Source of the DNA: Ruegeria conchae
GTDB taxonomy: Bacteria > Pseudomonadota > Alphaproteobacteria > Rhodobacterales > Rhodobacteraceae
Assembly: GCF_000192475.1 (NCBI RefSeq)
Contig: NZ_AEYW01000021.1
Location: 1-63,985 of the forward strand
DNA: 63,985 bases
Direction: 5' to 3'
The notes beneath the pieces were generated by a model. It worked only from the letters and a program-made list of their open reading frames with translations, was not told where the DNA came from and ran no database searches. A program made the translations under genes and the position numbers. Below are positions 34,494 through 44,104 of this stretch, piece after piece; the first letter of the stretch is position 1, and the number at the start of each line of letters is the position of its first letter.

Positions 34494-35522
34494 TTAGGAC
34501 TTGCCTGCACCGACCATGCCCACAATCTCGTAGGTTTTTTGCAAGATCGGGGAGGCAAGCGCACGCGCCCGTTCAGCGCCGCGGGCAAGTATCTGGTCGA
34601 TCTCAGCCTCTTCGCCCATCAGACGCGCCATCTCGGACGAGATGGGTGACAGCTTCTCAACCGCTAATTCAGCCAGCATCGGCTTGAACTCACCGAATTG
34701 TTTGCCACCGACCTCTGCCAAAACCTGCTCGGCAGTCTGATCGCTAAGAGCAGCGTAGATGTTCACCAGATTTCGTGCCTCGGGCCGCTCTTCAAGCCCC
34801 TTCACTTCCGAGGGCAGTGCATCCGGGTCAGTCTTGGCCTTGCGGATTTTCTTGGCGATGGCGTCGGCATCGTCAGTCATATTGATCCGCGTCATATCGG
34901 ACGGGTCAGAGGATGACATCTTACGCGACCCGTCCCGCAGGTTCATCACGCGCGGCGCTGGGCCACCGATGACCGGTTCGGTCACGGGGAAGAAATCGAC
35001 GCCATAGTCATGGTTGAACTTGATTGCGATGTCGCGCGTCAGTTCCAGATGCTGCTTCTGGTCTTCACCGACCGGCACATGGGTCGCGTGATACACCAGT
35101 ATGTCCGCCGCCATCAGTGCGGGATAAGCGAAAAGACCCAACGATGCGTTTTGCGCGTTCTTGCCGGCCTTGTCCTTGAATTGCGTCATACGCTGCATCC
35201 AGCCGATCCGGGCGATGCAGTTGAAGATCCAGGCCAACTGCGTGTGCTCGGGCACCTGGCTCTGATTGAACAGGATGGATTTTTCAGGGTCGAGACCGGC
35301 GGCAATGAACCCAGCGCACACTTCACGTGTCTTTTCACGCAGGCGATCGGGGTCTTGCCAGACAGTGATCGCGTGGAGGTCGACCATGCAATAGACGGTC
35401 TCGAAATCCGGCCCCTGCATATCCACGAAACGTTTGAGTGCACCCAGGTAGTTACCCAAGTGCAGGTTTCCTGAAGGCTGGATGCCGGAAAACACGCGGG
35501 GCGTGAATTGGGTCTCGGTCAT
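34494..35522 (-). CDS. trpS: Tryptophan-tRNA ligase
   Basis: A 342-residue class I synthetase: [13 protein letters not shown] near residue 17 (HIGH motif), [39 protein letters not shown] (tryptophan/AMP pocket) and KMSSSDPSD near residue 202 (KMSKS loop). Charges tRNA-Trp. It is followed by a strong terminator and is divergent from the rhomboid gene. I see no T-box or leader peptide upstream. Confidence 0.97.
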   Translation of the reverse strand: MTETQFTPRVFSGIQPSGNLHLGNYLGALKRFVDMQGPDFETVYCMVDLHAITVWQDPDRLREKTREVCAGFIAAGLDPEKSILFNQSQVPEHTQLAWIFNCIARIGWMQRMTQFKDKAGKNAQNASLGLFAYPALMAADILVYHATHVPVGEDQKQHLELTRDIAIKFNHDYGVDFFPVTEPVIGGPAPRVMNLRDGSRKMSSSDPSDMTRINMTDDADAIAKKIRKAKTDPDALPSEVKGLEERPEARNLVNIYAALSDQTAEQVLAEVGGKQFGEFKPMLAELAVEKLSPISSEMARLMGEEAEIDQILARGAERARALASPILQKTYEIVGMVGAGKS

Positions 35523-35608
35523 CGTAGGAAACTCCTGTCTGGAAAAATCAGCCCCCGTCGCTTACCCATGAGGCAAAGGGACGTCAACAGCCGCGAAAGG
35601 CCAGCCCA

Positions 35609-36295
35609 ATGAGCAGTGAGCATTATACACCGCCCGTGAACCCTCTGCCGCCGGTCGTGGTGGCATTAGTTCTGTTCATCATGGGGATCGAGTTGGCTTT
35701 TATGCTTGGCGGCCGCGGGCTGGTCGGAGGTCCAACTGCGGTTGGTTGGCGGCTGGACGCGCTGCAGCAATACACGTTCTCGCCCGATATCTTCGACTGG
35801 ATGGTCCAGAACGGGCGTTGGCCGTTCGAACATGTGATCCGCTTTGTCACTTACCCTTTTGTCCAGGCCAATTTCACGCAAGCTGTGTTTGTCTGCGTCT
35901 TTGTGCTGGCGATGGGTAAAATGGTTGCCGAGGTCTTTGGCAGCATCGCCATGCTGATCATCTTTGTGGTGTCTGGCGTGGGCGGAGCGCTGGCCTATGC
36001 CGTTTTGCTGAACCCGCCCTATCCTCTGGTTGGGGGGTTCCCGCCTGTCTACGGGTTGATCGGTGCGTTCACATGGTTGTTGTGGCGTAAGCTTTCACTG
36101 GTCGGCGAAAACCAATCCCGCGCCTTCAGCCTGATCGCGGTGCTAATGGGGATTCAGTTGCTCTTCGGTTTGATCTTCGGTGGAACCTCGGATTGGGTTG
36201 CCGATCTGGGTGGATTTGCCACCGGGTTCGGCTTGTCTTTCTTTCTCGCTCCGGGCGGTTGGGCGCGCATTCTCAGCAAAACAAGGCGTGATTAG
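35609..36295 (+). CDS. Rhomboid-family membrane protein lacking the catalytic dyad
   Basis: A 228-residue protein with about six membrane helices and rhomboid landmarks (WPFEHVIRFVTYPFVQANFTQ in the L1 loop, and the GxxG helix 4 region). In the helix-4 active-site segment GGFPPVYGLIGAF (residues 142-154) the serine position is Phe144, and in helix 6 (WVADLGGFATG) the catalytic histidine position is Asp199. Both dyad residues are therefore missing, so it is predicted to be proteolytically inactive, like iRhoms and Derlins, and may bind membrane clients. Divergent from trpS; converges with murJ. Confidence 0.82.
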   Translation: MSSEHYTPPVNPLPPVVVALVLFIMGIELAFMLGGRGLVGGPTAVGWRLDALQQYTFSPDIFDWMVQNGRWPFEHVIRFVTYPFVQANFTQAVFVCVFVLAMGKMVAEVFGSIAMLIIFVVSGVGGALAYAVLLNPPYPLVGGFPPVYGLIGAFTWLLWRKLSLVGENQSRAFSLIAVLMGIQLLFGLIFGGTSDWVADLGGFATGFGLSFFLAPGGWARILSKTRRD

Positions 36296-36302
36296 TGCAA
36301 AT

Positions 36303-37844
36303 TCAGCCTCGTTTTAGTACATTTCGGAATTCCGAAAGCCTAAACGCGCCGAAGACGTGGCCCAACAAGAAATAGGCAATTGCTGCGGTAACGATGAGCA
36401 TCAATAGCGCCAGGTAGCGCCAGCCGGGTATGCCAAACGCCCATCCAAACAAGTGGATCGCAGCAAACAACACGACGCCCATGCCCGCCGAGGCGGCCAC
36501 GATCCGCCAGATTCTCTGTTTGAATCGATCGTCAAATCGTGCCTCGTCCCCCATCCTCCGTGCGCCGATTGCCAGCAAAGCTACCATCGCCCAACCAGCG
36601 GTCGAGGCCGCGATCGCGGGCGCAATCCAACCGGCGACGGGATACAGGCCAAAGGCAAGCCCGGCATTCACCGCCATCGCAAATACGGCGTATCTAAACG
36701 GTGATTTTGTATCCTCGCGGGCGAAAAACAGCGGCTGTAATAGTTTTTGCAACATGAACGCAGGCAACCCGATGCCATAGATTGCGACGGCAAGAGCGGT
36801 CGCTGCCGTATCCTCGGCGCTGAACTGGCCGCGTTGGAACAGAACCGAGACCAATGGGCCAGGAATGATGAGAAAGGCAACCGTTGAGGGTAGGGTCAAA
36901 AGCAAAGTGAACTCACCGGCCCGAGAAAACGCGTTGCGGGCGCCGTCTTTGTCCTCTGCGCGCAAACGGCGCGATAGGTCAGGCAATAATACGATGCCAA
37001 CTGCGATTCCGACCACTCCCAATGGCAGCTGATACAAACGATCCGCTGCAAATAACCAACTGATTGCTTTTTCGGTTTTGGAAGCTACAAGCTGCCCCAC
37101 TACCAAATTGACCTGCGTCACCCCCATGGCCAGCGCCGCTGGCACAGCGATCCGCACCATACGCCGCATTTCTGGGCTAAGCGTCGGCCAACCCGGCCGT
37201 ATACGAATTCCGGCGCTTTCAGTGGCAACCCAGACTAATGCCAGTTGTGCGACACCAGCGACCGGGATGACTGCGATCAGCCAGCGGATCACGTCCCCTC
37301 CCGACATGGCTCCAAAGATCAATGCAAAACAGGCAAATATGTTCAGCAACACTGGTGCCGCAGCGGCAGCCGCAAATCGACCAGTCGCGTTTAAAACACC
37401 GGAAAACAACGCGGCAAGAGACATGAATAGGATGTAGGGGAACACGACGTATCCATAGTCCACTGCCAGATCAAAGCGCTCGTCTCCGTAAAAACCTTCA
37501 GCGGTAATCCAGACCAAGCCGGGCATAAAAACCATCGCCAACCCGACCAAGGCCAGCACAGCCACCGCCAACAGATTGAATGCGTCCTGCGCAAAGCCCT
37601 CTGCGTTCTCATCGCCCTCCAGGCGTTTCGAGAACATCGGCACAAAGGCTGCATTAAATGCACCTTCAGCAAAGAAGCGGCGGAACATGTTGGGCAGGCG
37701 AAACGCCGCGACAAAGGCATCCATAACCGGGCCCGGGCCGATAAAGGCGGTCAGCAGAATTTCCCTCAGAAAACCCAGAATACGGCTGGCGAGGGTCCAG
37801 AAGCCAACGGTGAAAAAGCCCGAGATCAGGCGGATCGGCTTCAT
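36303..37844 (-). CDS. murJ: Lipid II flippase MurJ
   Basis: A 513-residue membrane protein with about 14 helices. RLISGFFTVGFWTLASRILGFLREILLTAFIGPGPVMDAFVAAFRLPNMFRRFFAEGAFNAAFVPMFSKRL at the N-terminus is the conserved MurJ/MviN region with the central-cavity arginines. It flips lipid-linked peptidoglycan precursor across the inner membrane. It overlaps glnD by 4 bp (ATGA), a conserved glnD-murJ-trpS neighbourhood in alphaproteobacteria. Confidence 0.95.
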   Translation of the reverse strand: MKPIRLISGFFTVGFWTLASRILGFLREILLTAFIGPGPVMDAFVAAFRLPNMFRRFFAEGAFNAAFVPMFSKRLEGDENAEGFAQDAFNLLAVAVLALVGLAMVFMPGLVWITAEGFYGDERFDLAVDYGYVVFPYILFMSLAALFSGVLNATGRFAAAAAAPVLLNIFACFALIFGAMSGGDVIRWLIAVIPVAGVAQLALVWVATESAGIRIRPGWPTLSPEMRRMVRIAVPAALAMGVTQVNLVVGQLVASKTEKAISWLFAADRLYQLPLGVVGIAVGIVLLPDLSRRLRAEDKDGARNAFSRAGEFTLLLTLPSTVAFLIIPGPLVSVLFQRGQFSAEDTAATALAVAIYGIGLPAFMLQKLLQPLFFAREDTKSPFRYAVFAMAVNAGLAFGLYPVAGWIAPAIAASTAGWAMVALLAIGARRMGDEARFDDRFKQRIWRIVAASAGMGVVLFAAIHLFGWAFGIPGWRYLALLMLIVTAAIAYFLLGHVFGAFRLSEFRNVLKRG

Positions 37845-40660
37845 GAGGCGGCCCGCTCCGCACCTTCGACGATGGCTTTACGAAGCTTGGCTTCCAAGCC
37901 ACGCTGCTTGGCCTCAGAATGGTATTTCAGACCAAACATATCCTTGACATAGAACGTATCAACCACCTGTTCGCCATAGGTCGCGATCACCGCATTCGCG
38001 ATGTAAACATTGGCTGCCGCCAATGTTCGGGCCAGATCATAAAGCAGGCCGGGCCGATCACGCGTGTCGACCTCGATGATCGTGTAGATTTCCGAGCCTT
38101 CATTATCGAAGGTGACGTGTGTTGGGACGTTAAAGGCGCGCTCACGTTTTTTGATCTTGTCGCGTGACTTTAGGGCGTCCCTGGCCACCACTTCACCCTT
38201 CAGCGTCTTGTGGATCATCTGGGTCAGACGCGGAAGGCGAGAGGCTTCGAAAGGATGGCCTTCGGCGTCCTGTATCCAGAATGCGTCGGTCACATAACCG
38301 TCTTTTGTCGTATAGCTGCGTGCATCTACAACGTTGGCCCCAACCAGAGCCAGCGCCCCGGCAATCCGAGAAAAGATACCCGGGTGGTCGCCCATGGCAA
38401 AGCAAGCGCGGGTCGCGTCGCGATCTTCATCCGGATGCAAGCGGATCTCGACCGCCCCTGGATCACCGCTGTCTTCGAGAGATTTCAGCATCTCCGCAAA
38501 CTCGACATGGGTCGCAAGGTTCAACCCTTGCCAATATGGATCGTAGTGTCGCCCGGTTTCAGTCTTCAGATCGGCTTTGGACCAGCTGTCCAGCTCGGCA
38601 CGCAACTGCTTTTTCGCCTCTGCGCCACGGTTGGCACGATTGAGAACCTCCATGCCGGATTCCAGCGCGCGCTTGGTGTCTGCGTGCAAGGCGCGCAGCA
38701 ATGTGGCTTTCCAGTTGTTCCAGGTATTTGGCCCGACACCGCGAATGTCACAGACCGTCAGCACCGTGAGCAAATCCAATCGCTTTACTGTTTCAACCGC
38801 TTTGGCGAAGTCGCGGATTGTGCGCGGATCAGAAATATCGCGCTTTTGTGCCATATCGGACATCAACAGATGGTATCGCACCAGCCATTCCACGGTTTCG
38901 GAATCTGCCTTGTTCAGTCCCAGACGCGGCGCCACCTTGCGAGCGATTTGAGCGCCGAGGATCGAGTGATCTTCAGGCCGCCCCTTCCCAATATCGTGTA
39001 GCAGCAAGGCAACGTATAAGACCTTGCGATTGACACTTCGCTCAAGGATCGAGGACGCCAGCGGCAGCTCTTCGATTAGCTCTCCGCGTTCGATCTGGGC
39101 CAGATTTACGATGCACTGGATCGTGTGTTCGTCCACAGTATAGCTGTGATACATATTGAACTGCATCATCGCTACGATGTGTTCGAACTCGGGCAGGAAG
39201 GCCGACAGTACACCCAACTCGTTCATTCGGCGCAGGGCCCGTTCGGGGTTGCCGTGTTTCAGCATCAGATCAAGGAAAATGCGCCGCGCCTCTTTGTCGT
39301 TGCGCATGTCTTCGTCGATCAGGTTCAGGTTTGCCGTAACCAAACGCATGGCGTCCGGGTGGATCAACATGCCTGTGCGCAGGCCTTCCTCAAACAGCCG
39401 CAGCAGATTGACCTTGTCTGACAGGAATTTGTCGGGGTCCGCGATATCCAGACGACCATGAACAACCCTGTACCCGGCCTTGATCCGACGTCGACGGCGA
39501 AAAATGCGTTCCAGTAACGGCGCGCCCTTCATATGGGACGCCTCCAGCTTGGTCAGGAATATGCGGGTCAACTCGCCCACACGTGTCGCCTCGCGGAAGT
39601 ACCGCTGCATGAATACTTCAACAGCCCGCCGACCCGCGCGGTCTTCGTAGCCCATGCGATCCGCCACCTCGACCTGCAGATCGAAAGTCAGCTGTTCTGT
39701 CGCGCGACCGGTCACCAGATGCAGATGCGACCGGACAGCCCAAAGGAATTCTTCGGCCTGAACGAATTCACCGAACTCTTCCGGTGTGAACAAACCCATC
39801 GGGACCAGTTCGGCAACATCTTTCACGCTGTAGATATATTTTGCGATCCAGTAGAGCGATTGCAGGTCGCGCAGGCCGCCTTTGCCTTCTTTGACATTGG
39901 GCTCAACCATATAGCGCTCACCTTGTTTCAGGTGCCGCTCATCCCGTTCTTTCAGCTTGGCTTCGATAAATTCCCGCTCAGTACCCTTGAACAGCTCGCT
40001 TTTCAGATGTTCTTCAAGCTCTTTCGCAAGCGTCTGATCCCCGGCGAGATAACGCTGCTCCAGCATGGCAGTGCGAATGGTGAAATCATCTGCACCCAAG
40101 CGCAAACAGTCTTTGATCGTACGCGAAGAATGCCCGACCTTCAGTCGCAAATCCCAGAGGATGTAGAGCATGGATTCGATCACGCTCTCGGCCCAGGCGG
40201 TGATTTTGTAGGGCGTCAGAAACAGCAGGTCCACGTCGGAGGAGGGAGCCATTTCACCCCGGCCATAGCCTCCGACCGCCAATACGGCGATTTTTTCCCC
40301 ACGAGTAGGATTGGCGAGCGGGTGCAAATGCTCGGTTGCGACCCGCATTGCGGTCCGCACCATCTGATCCGTCAGATAGGTATAAGAATGTGTCAGAGGG
40401 CGTGCATCGAATGGGCGCTGTGAAAATGAATCGGAAATCGCCTTGCGTCCAGCCTTTTGGGCGTCTCGCAGAATACGCACTGTTTCTGCGCGCAGCGCAG
40501 CGTTGTCCGAGCTGTTTTTAATTGCATCGGACAATCTGGCATCGACGGAAACGCTGTCAAAAATCTCGTCGGCTGAACAGATCAGGTCGTCTTTAGACGC
40601 GGTGGCCAGCGCCAGTCGCTCAGAATCCGGCGCCAGAGAAGCTTTGTGGGGCAGGGTCAA
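37841..40660 (-). CDS. glnD: PII uridylyltransferase/uridylyl-removing enzyme
   Basis: A 939-residue bifunctional nitrogen sensor. Domain order: nucleotidyltransferase (GGYGRGE at 130-136 with Asp142 and Asp144), GlnD-type linker, HD domain (LYVALLLHDIGKGRPEDHS, uridylyl removal) and two C-terminal ACT domains that sense glutamine (MGDHPGIFSRIAGALALVGANVVDARSYT and VDTRDRPGLLYDLARTLAAANVYIANA). It modifies PII proteins. The start is probably TTG at 40660 (AGGTGG upstream), which overlaps the preceding gene by 41 nt; no ATG or GTG lies close by in frame. Confidence 0.94.
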   Translation of the reverse strand: MTLPHKASLAPDSERLALATASKDDLICSADEIFDSVSVDARLSDAIKNSSDNAALRAETVRILRDAQKAGRKAISDSFSQRPFDARPLTHSYTYLTDQMVRTAMRVATEHLHPLANPTRGEKIAVLAVGGYGRGEMAPSSDVDLLFLTPYKITAWAESVIESMLYILWDLRLKVGHSSRTIKDCLRLGADDFTIRTAMLEQRYLAGDQTLAKELEEHLKSELFKGTEREFIEAKLKERDERHLKQGERYMVEPNVKEGKGGLRDLQSLYWIAKYIYSVKDVAELVPMGLFTPEEFGEFVQAEEFLWAVRSHLHLVTGRATEQLTFDLQVEVADRMGYEDRAGRRAVEVFMQRYFREATRVGELTRIFLTKLEASHMKGAPLLERIFRRRRRIKAGYRVVHGRLDIADPDKFLSDKVNLLRLFEEGLRTGMLIHPDAMRLVTANLNLIDEDMRNDKEARRIFLDLMLKHGNPERALRRMNELGVLSAFLPEFEHIVAMMQFNMYHSYTVDEHTIQCIVNLAQIERGELIEELPLASSILERSVNRKVLYVALLLHDIGKGRPEDHSILGAQIARKVAPRLGLNKADSETVEWLVRYHLLMSDMAQKRDISDPRTIRDFAKAVETVKRLDLLTVLTVCDIRGVGPNTWNNWKATLLRALHADTKRALESGMEVLNRANRGAEAKKQLRAELDSWSKADLKTETGRHYDPYWQGLNLATHVEFAEMLKSLEDSGDPGAVEIRLHPDEDRDATRACFAMGDHPGIFSRIAGALALVGANVVDARSYTTKDGYVTDAFWIQDAEGHPFEASRLPRLTQMIHKTLKGEVVARDALKSRDKIKKRERAFNVPTHVTFDNEGSEIYTIIEVDTRDRPGLLYDLARTLAAANVYIANAVIATYGEQVVDTFYVKDMFGLKYHSEAKQRGLEAKLRKAIVEGAERAAS

Positions 40661-41792
40661 TCACAACCACCTGTTTGTTCTGGATCGTGGCAACTGCCAG
40701 ACCGCGTTCATTCGTACCGTTAGGTCGCAGGCGGAAGATACCACCGACACCCTGAAATCCGGCGTTTTGGGTCAGAGCCGCCCCAGTCAGGGCATCGGAT
40801 TTGCCTTGGCTCACCAACGCGCCAATGGCGGCAATCCCATCGTAGGCAAGCCCGCTGATCGGGTGCGGTGCTTCACCATAGGTATTGTTGTACCGCTGGC
40901 GATATGCCTGTGCCTTTGCAGGATCAGGTAGCGCGAACCATCCGCCTTGGACACCTGGTAATTCCAACGTCTGTGCCGGGATGTCCCAGCGCGTCAGGCC
41001 GATATATTGCGTTGTTGCTGGTGAAACGCCTGCCTCTGGTAGCAATTGGCTGTAGAGGGGCAGTGCGCCCGCCGTCGTCGCAGTCAAGAAGATCGAATCC
41101 GCACCAGTAGAGTCGACTGTCGCCTTGATGGTCGGAACCGAATCGATCACTCCCTGCTGAGATCGGTCATATCCAACGGTACCCGCATTATTGACGCGGC
41201 TGTTGCTGAGCGCAGTGGCAATGGCAGACCGGCCCAACTGGCCTGCCGAGTCATTGCTATGCACTATGACAGTATTGTTCTTACCCTGCTGTCCGGCGTA
41301 GTTCACGAGCCTGTTGGCCGTGTTTTGGAATGTGGGCCCGAGCACATAAACATTGCCGCCCGCAATGCTGGTGTTGTTCGAGAAGGACAGCACGTTGACG
41401 TTGTTGCTTAGAACAGCAAGGCCCGCCGCATTGGCCGCCTGCGCATATACTGGACCAAGAATGATCTTAGCCCCATCCGCAACGGCTTGCTGTGCGACAC
41501 TCGATGCTGTTCCTGCATTTCCAGCCGTGTCATATACCCGCAGGTCAATCTTGACGTTCGGCAAATCCGCGATCGCCAGACGTGCGGCATTCTCAAGGCT
41601 TCGCGCAAGGGCGGCATCACCAGATTGAGGCGATCCGCTTGGCACCAGAAGCGCAACCGGGACCGGGTCTGAGGCGTTGATCGAAGGACCTCCACCCAAG
41701 CCTCCGGCATCACAAGCAGCGAGGAATGCGGCCGTAGCCAGAGCGATGGCGGATTTCGCCAGTTTGCGTGCGGGCTTGCAAACGGTAAACAT
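40620..41792 (-). CDS. LpoA-like penicillin-binding protein activator lipoprotein
   Basis: A 390-residue lipoprotein. The lipobox LAAC (Cys27) follows a hydrophobic stretch, and the mature protein has the periplasmic type I binding-protein fold: VALLVPSGSPQSGDAALARSLENAARLAI near residue 46, KIILGPVYAQAANAAGLAVLSNNVNVLSFSNN, and AYRQRYNNTYGEAPHPISGLAYDGIAAIGALV near residue 310. This matches the LpoA/YraM family. It may activate a class A PBP from the outer membrane side. It overlaps the glnD start and is divergent from rsmI; LpoA, rsmI, yraN and gshB form a commonly conserved set. Confidence 0.85.
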   Translation of the reverse strand: MFTVCKPARKLAKSAIALATAAFLAACDAGGLGGGPSINASDPVPVALLVPSGSPQSGDAALARSLENAARLAIADLPNVKIDLRVYDTAGNAGTASSVAQQAVADGAKIILGPVYAQAANAAGLAVLSNNVNVLSFSNNTSIAGGNVYVLGPTFQNTANRLVNYAGQQGKNNTVIVHSNDSAGQLGRSAIATALSNSRVNNAGTVGYDRSQQGVIDSVPTIKATVDSTGADSIFLTATTAGALPLYSQLLPEAGVSPATTQYIGLTRWDIPAQTLELPGVQGGWFALPDPAKAQAYRQRYNNTYGEAPHPISGLAYDGIAAIGALVSQGKSDALTGAALTQNAGFQGVGGIFRLRPNGTNERGLAVATIQNKQVVVIDPAPQSFSGAGF

Positions 41793-41879
41793 CTAAAAGA
41801 AAACTCCCTGATCCGGCGTCTGAGGGCACCTTGGTCTATTGATCCGCGATAATAAACGTCACGCTGTGAGGGTCCAGCT

Positions 41880-42737
41880 TTGAATTTCCAAAAGATCAGA
41901 TTGGCCGCAGGGCTGTATTTTGTCGCCACTCCAATCGGGACAGCGCGCGACATTACGCTCAGGGCTTTGGATGTGCTGGCCTCGGCAGACATGATCGCTG
42001 CCGAGGATACCCGTAGTCTGCGTCGGTTGATGGAAATTCATGGCGTGCCGCTCGAGGGGCGTCGTATTTTGGCCTATCACGATCACAGCGGAGCTGGCGC
42101 ACGTGGCAAGATCCTTGAGGCGCTCGCGCAGGGGCAATCGGTTGCCTATGCATCCGAGGCCGGAATGCCCCTGATTGCCGATCCCGGCTATGATCTGGGG
42201 CGTCAAGCAGCCGAGGCCGGGCATAACGTGACCTGTGCACCGGGCCCGTCTGCCGTATTGACCGCACTGACATTGGCCGGTCTACCGACCGACGCCTTCT
42301 TCTTTGCCGGTTTCCTGCCCAATGCTTCTGGCGCGCGGCGTTCGCGAATCGAGGCGCTGCGTAGTGTCCCCGGAACGCTGGTTTTCTACGAATCGCCGAA
42401 GCGTGTGGCGGGTTGTCTCGCGGATCTGGCCGCAGTGCTGGGTGGTGAGCGCCAGGCGGCGCTCTGCCGAGAACTGACGAAGAAGTTTGAAGAAACCCGA
42501 AGAGGGACGTTGGCGGATCTTGCCTCCGAGTATCAGGATGCATCCGTCAAGGGCGAAGTTGTCTTGCTTGTAGATCGCGCCCATTCGCAATCTGTTAAGG
42601 AAACCGACGTAGAAGAGGCCTTGATAAGAGCCTTGGAAACGCATTCGGTACGGGATGCAGCAGATCTGGTATCAGAGATGTTCAGCCTGCCGCGCCGTCC
42701 GATTTATCAGAAGGCCCTGAAACTGGGAAAAGGATGA
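41880..42737 (+). CDS. rsmI: 16S rRNA (cytidine(1402)-2'-O)-methyltransferase
   Basis: A 285-residue SAM-dependent methyltransferase of the tetrapyrrole methylase fold: LYFVATPIGTARDITLRALDVLASADMIAAEDTRSLRRLM at the N-terminus and ASEAGMPLIADPGYDLGR and GPSAVLTALTLAGLPTDAFFFAGFLP in the middle. It methylates C1402 of 16S rRNA. The start is probably the TTG at 41880, with GAGGG 7 nt upstream. Divergent from the LpoA gene; yraN follows after 4 nt. Confidence 0.95.
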   Translation: MNFQKIRLAAGLYFVATPIGTARDITLRALDVLASADMIAAEDTRSLRRLMEIHGVPLEGRRILAYHDHSGAGARGKILEALAQGQSVAYASEAGMPLIADPGYDLGRQAAEAGHNVTCAPGPSAVLTALTLAGLPTDAFFFAGFLPNASGARRSRIEALRSVPGTLVFYESPKRVAGCLADLAAVLGGERQAALCRELTKKFEETRRGTLADLASEYQDASVKGEVVLLVDRAHSQSVKETDVEEALIRALETHSVRDAADLVSEMFSLPRRPIYQKALKLGKG

Positions 42738-42741
42738 AATC

Positions 42742-43110
42742 ATGCGGCGATCTGTTCGGGGTTCGGTTTCATATCACGCCGGACGTTCGGCAGAGTTTAG
42801 CGTTGCCACTGAATACCAGCGCCGAGGGTATTCAATCGCACAGCGCAGATGGCGCGGCGCAGGTGGCGAGATTGATTTGATTGCGCGCAATGCGGATGGG
42901 TTGGTCTTCGTTGAGGTCAAGAAAAGCCGCAGTTTTGAAACCGCCGCCGCTCGCATCAACCGTCGACAGATGGATCGAATTTGTGCATCTGCTGCGCAGT
43001 ATCTTGAACAGGAACCCGGCGGGCAGTTGACAAACACGCGCTTTGACGTCGCTTTGGTGGATGATACCGGAACTGTTCAAATCATCGAAAACGCCTTCGG
43101 TATGAACTGA
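42742..43110 (+). CDS. YraN family (UPF0102) nuclease-fold protein
   Basis: A 122-residue protein. EYQRRGYSIAQRRWRGAGGEIDLIARNADGLVFVEVKK is the UPF0102 core, which has the PD-(D/E)xK nuclease layout: GEIDLI supplies Glu/Asp and FVEVKK the ExK. A role in resolving or cleaving nucleic acid is suspected for the family but not established. Operon partner of rsmI (4-nt gap), as in many Proteobacteria. Confidence 0.9.
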   Translation: MRRSVRGSVSYHAGRSAEFSVATEYQRRGYSIAQRRWRGAGGEIDLIARNADGLVFVEVKKSRSFETAAARINRRQMDRICASAAQYLEQEPGGQLTNTRFDVALVDDTGTVQIIENAFGMN

Positions 43111-43171
43111 TCACCATTGAACCCGTCGAGTCTCTGCGCCATGTATCAGGCGTGGAATTGAGGGATAGACC

Positions 43172-44104
43172 ATGAAAATCGCCTTTCAGATGGACCCGAT
43201 CGGGGCCGTGGATATCAATGCCGACAGCTCGTTTCGTTTGGCAGAAGAGGCTCAGGCCCGCGGCCATCAGCTTTTTTTCTATGGCCCGGATCAATTGGCG
43301 TATCAGGAGGGCAAAGTTACTGCGCGCGGGCACGACATGACAGTGCAAAGGGTCGCTGGCGACCCGGCTGTTCTGGGGCCAGAACGCGAAGTGGATCTAG
43401 CTGATTTCGATGTGGTCTGGTTGCGGCAAGACCCTCCGTTCGACATGCACTACATCACTTCGACCCATTTGCTGGACCGTCTCCGGGGGCAGACCTTGGT
43501 GGTGAATGACCCGTTTTGGGTGCGAAACTATCCGGAAAAGCTGCTGGTTTTGGATTTTCCTGAACTGACGCCGCCCACCACAATTGCGCGGGATCTGCAC
43601 ACCATCAAAGTGTTCAAAGAGAAACACGGCGATATCATCCTCAAGCCGCTCTATGGCAATGGGGGCGCTGGTGTGTTCCGCCTTGATGTGAATGATCGCA
43701 ACCTGACATCGCTGCATGAGTTGTTCACGGGTTTCTCGCGTGAGCCGTTGATTGCACAGAAGTTTTTGCCGGATGTAAGAAACGGCGACAAACGTGTCAT
43801 CCTCGTGGATGGCGAGCCGGTGGGGGCCATCAACCGCGTTCCAGCCGAGGGTGAAACCCGCTCGAACATGCATGTGGGTGGGCGCCCTGAGAAAATTGGC
43901 CTGACTGATCGCGATATGGAAATCTGCGCTGCAATTGGGCCGTTGTTGAAAGAACGTGGACAGATCTTTGTCGGAATCGATGTGATTGGCGACTACCTGA
44001 CCGAGATCAATGTCACGTCACCCACCGGCATTCAGGAGCTTGAGCGGTTCAACGGTTTGAATATCGCCGAAAAAATCTGGCAGGCGATTGAGGCCAAGTT
44101 TTAA
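43172..44104 (+). CDS. gshB: Glutathione synthetase
   Basis: A 310-residue ATP-grasp enzyme: [33 protein letters not shown] at the N-terminus, [25 protein letters not shown] near residue 110, [14 protein letters not shown] near residue 158 (ATP loop), and [24 protein letters not shown] near residue 270 (glycine/ATP site). It joins glycine to gamma-glutamylcysteine. It is in the same direction as rsmI-yraN with 61 nt between, and its stop overlaps that of the convergent comM gene. Confidence 0.96.
   Translation: MKIAFQMDPIGAVDINADSSFRLAEEAQARGHQLFFYGPDQLAYQEGKVTARGHDMTVQRVAGDPAVLGPEREVDLADFDVVWLRQDPPFDMHYITSTHLLDRLRGQTLVVNDPFWVRNYPEKLLVLDFPELTPPTTIARDLHTIKVFKEKHGDIILKPLYGNGGAGVFRLDVNDRNLTSLHELFTGFSREPLIAQKFLPDVRNGDKRVILVDGEPVGAINRVPAEGETRSNMHVGGRPEKIGLTDRDMEICAAIGPLLKERGQIFVGIDVIGDYLTEINVTSPTGIQELERFNGLNIAEKIWQAIEAKF

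Noticed and set aside
35523..35608. T-box or tryptophan leader upstream of trpS
   Set aside because: No specifier loop, T-box sequence or tryptophan-rich short frame is visible.
39533..40423. A 296-codon plus-strand frame inside glnD
   Set aside because: Lies wholly opposite conserved GlnD domains and has no ribosome-binding site or family motif.
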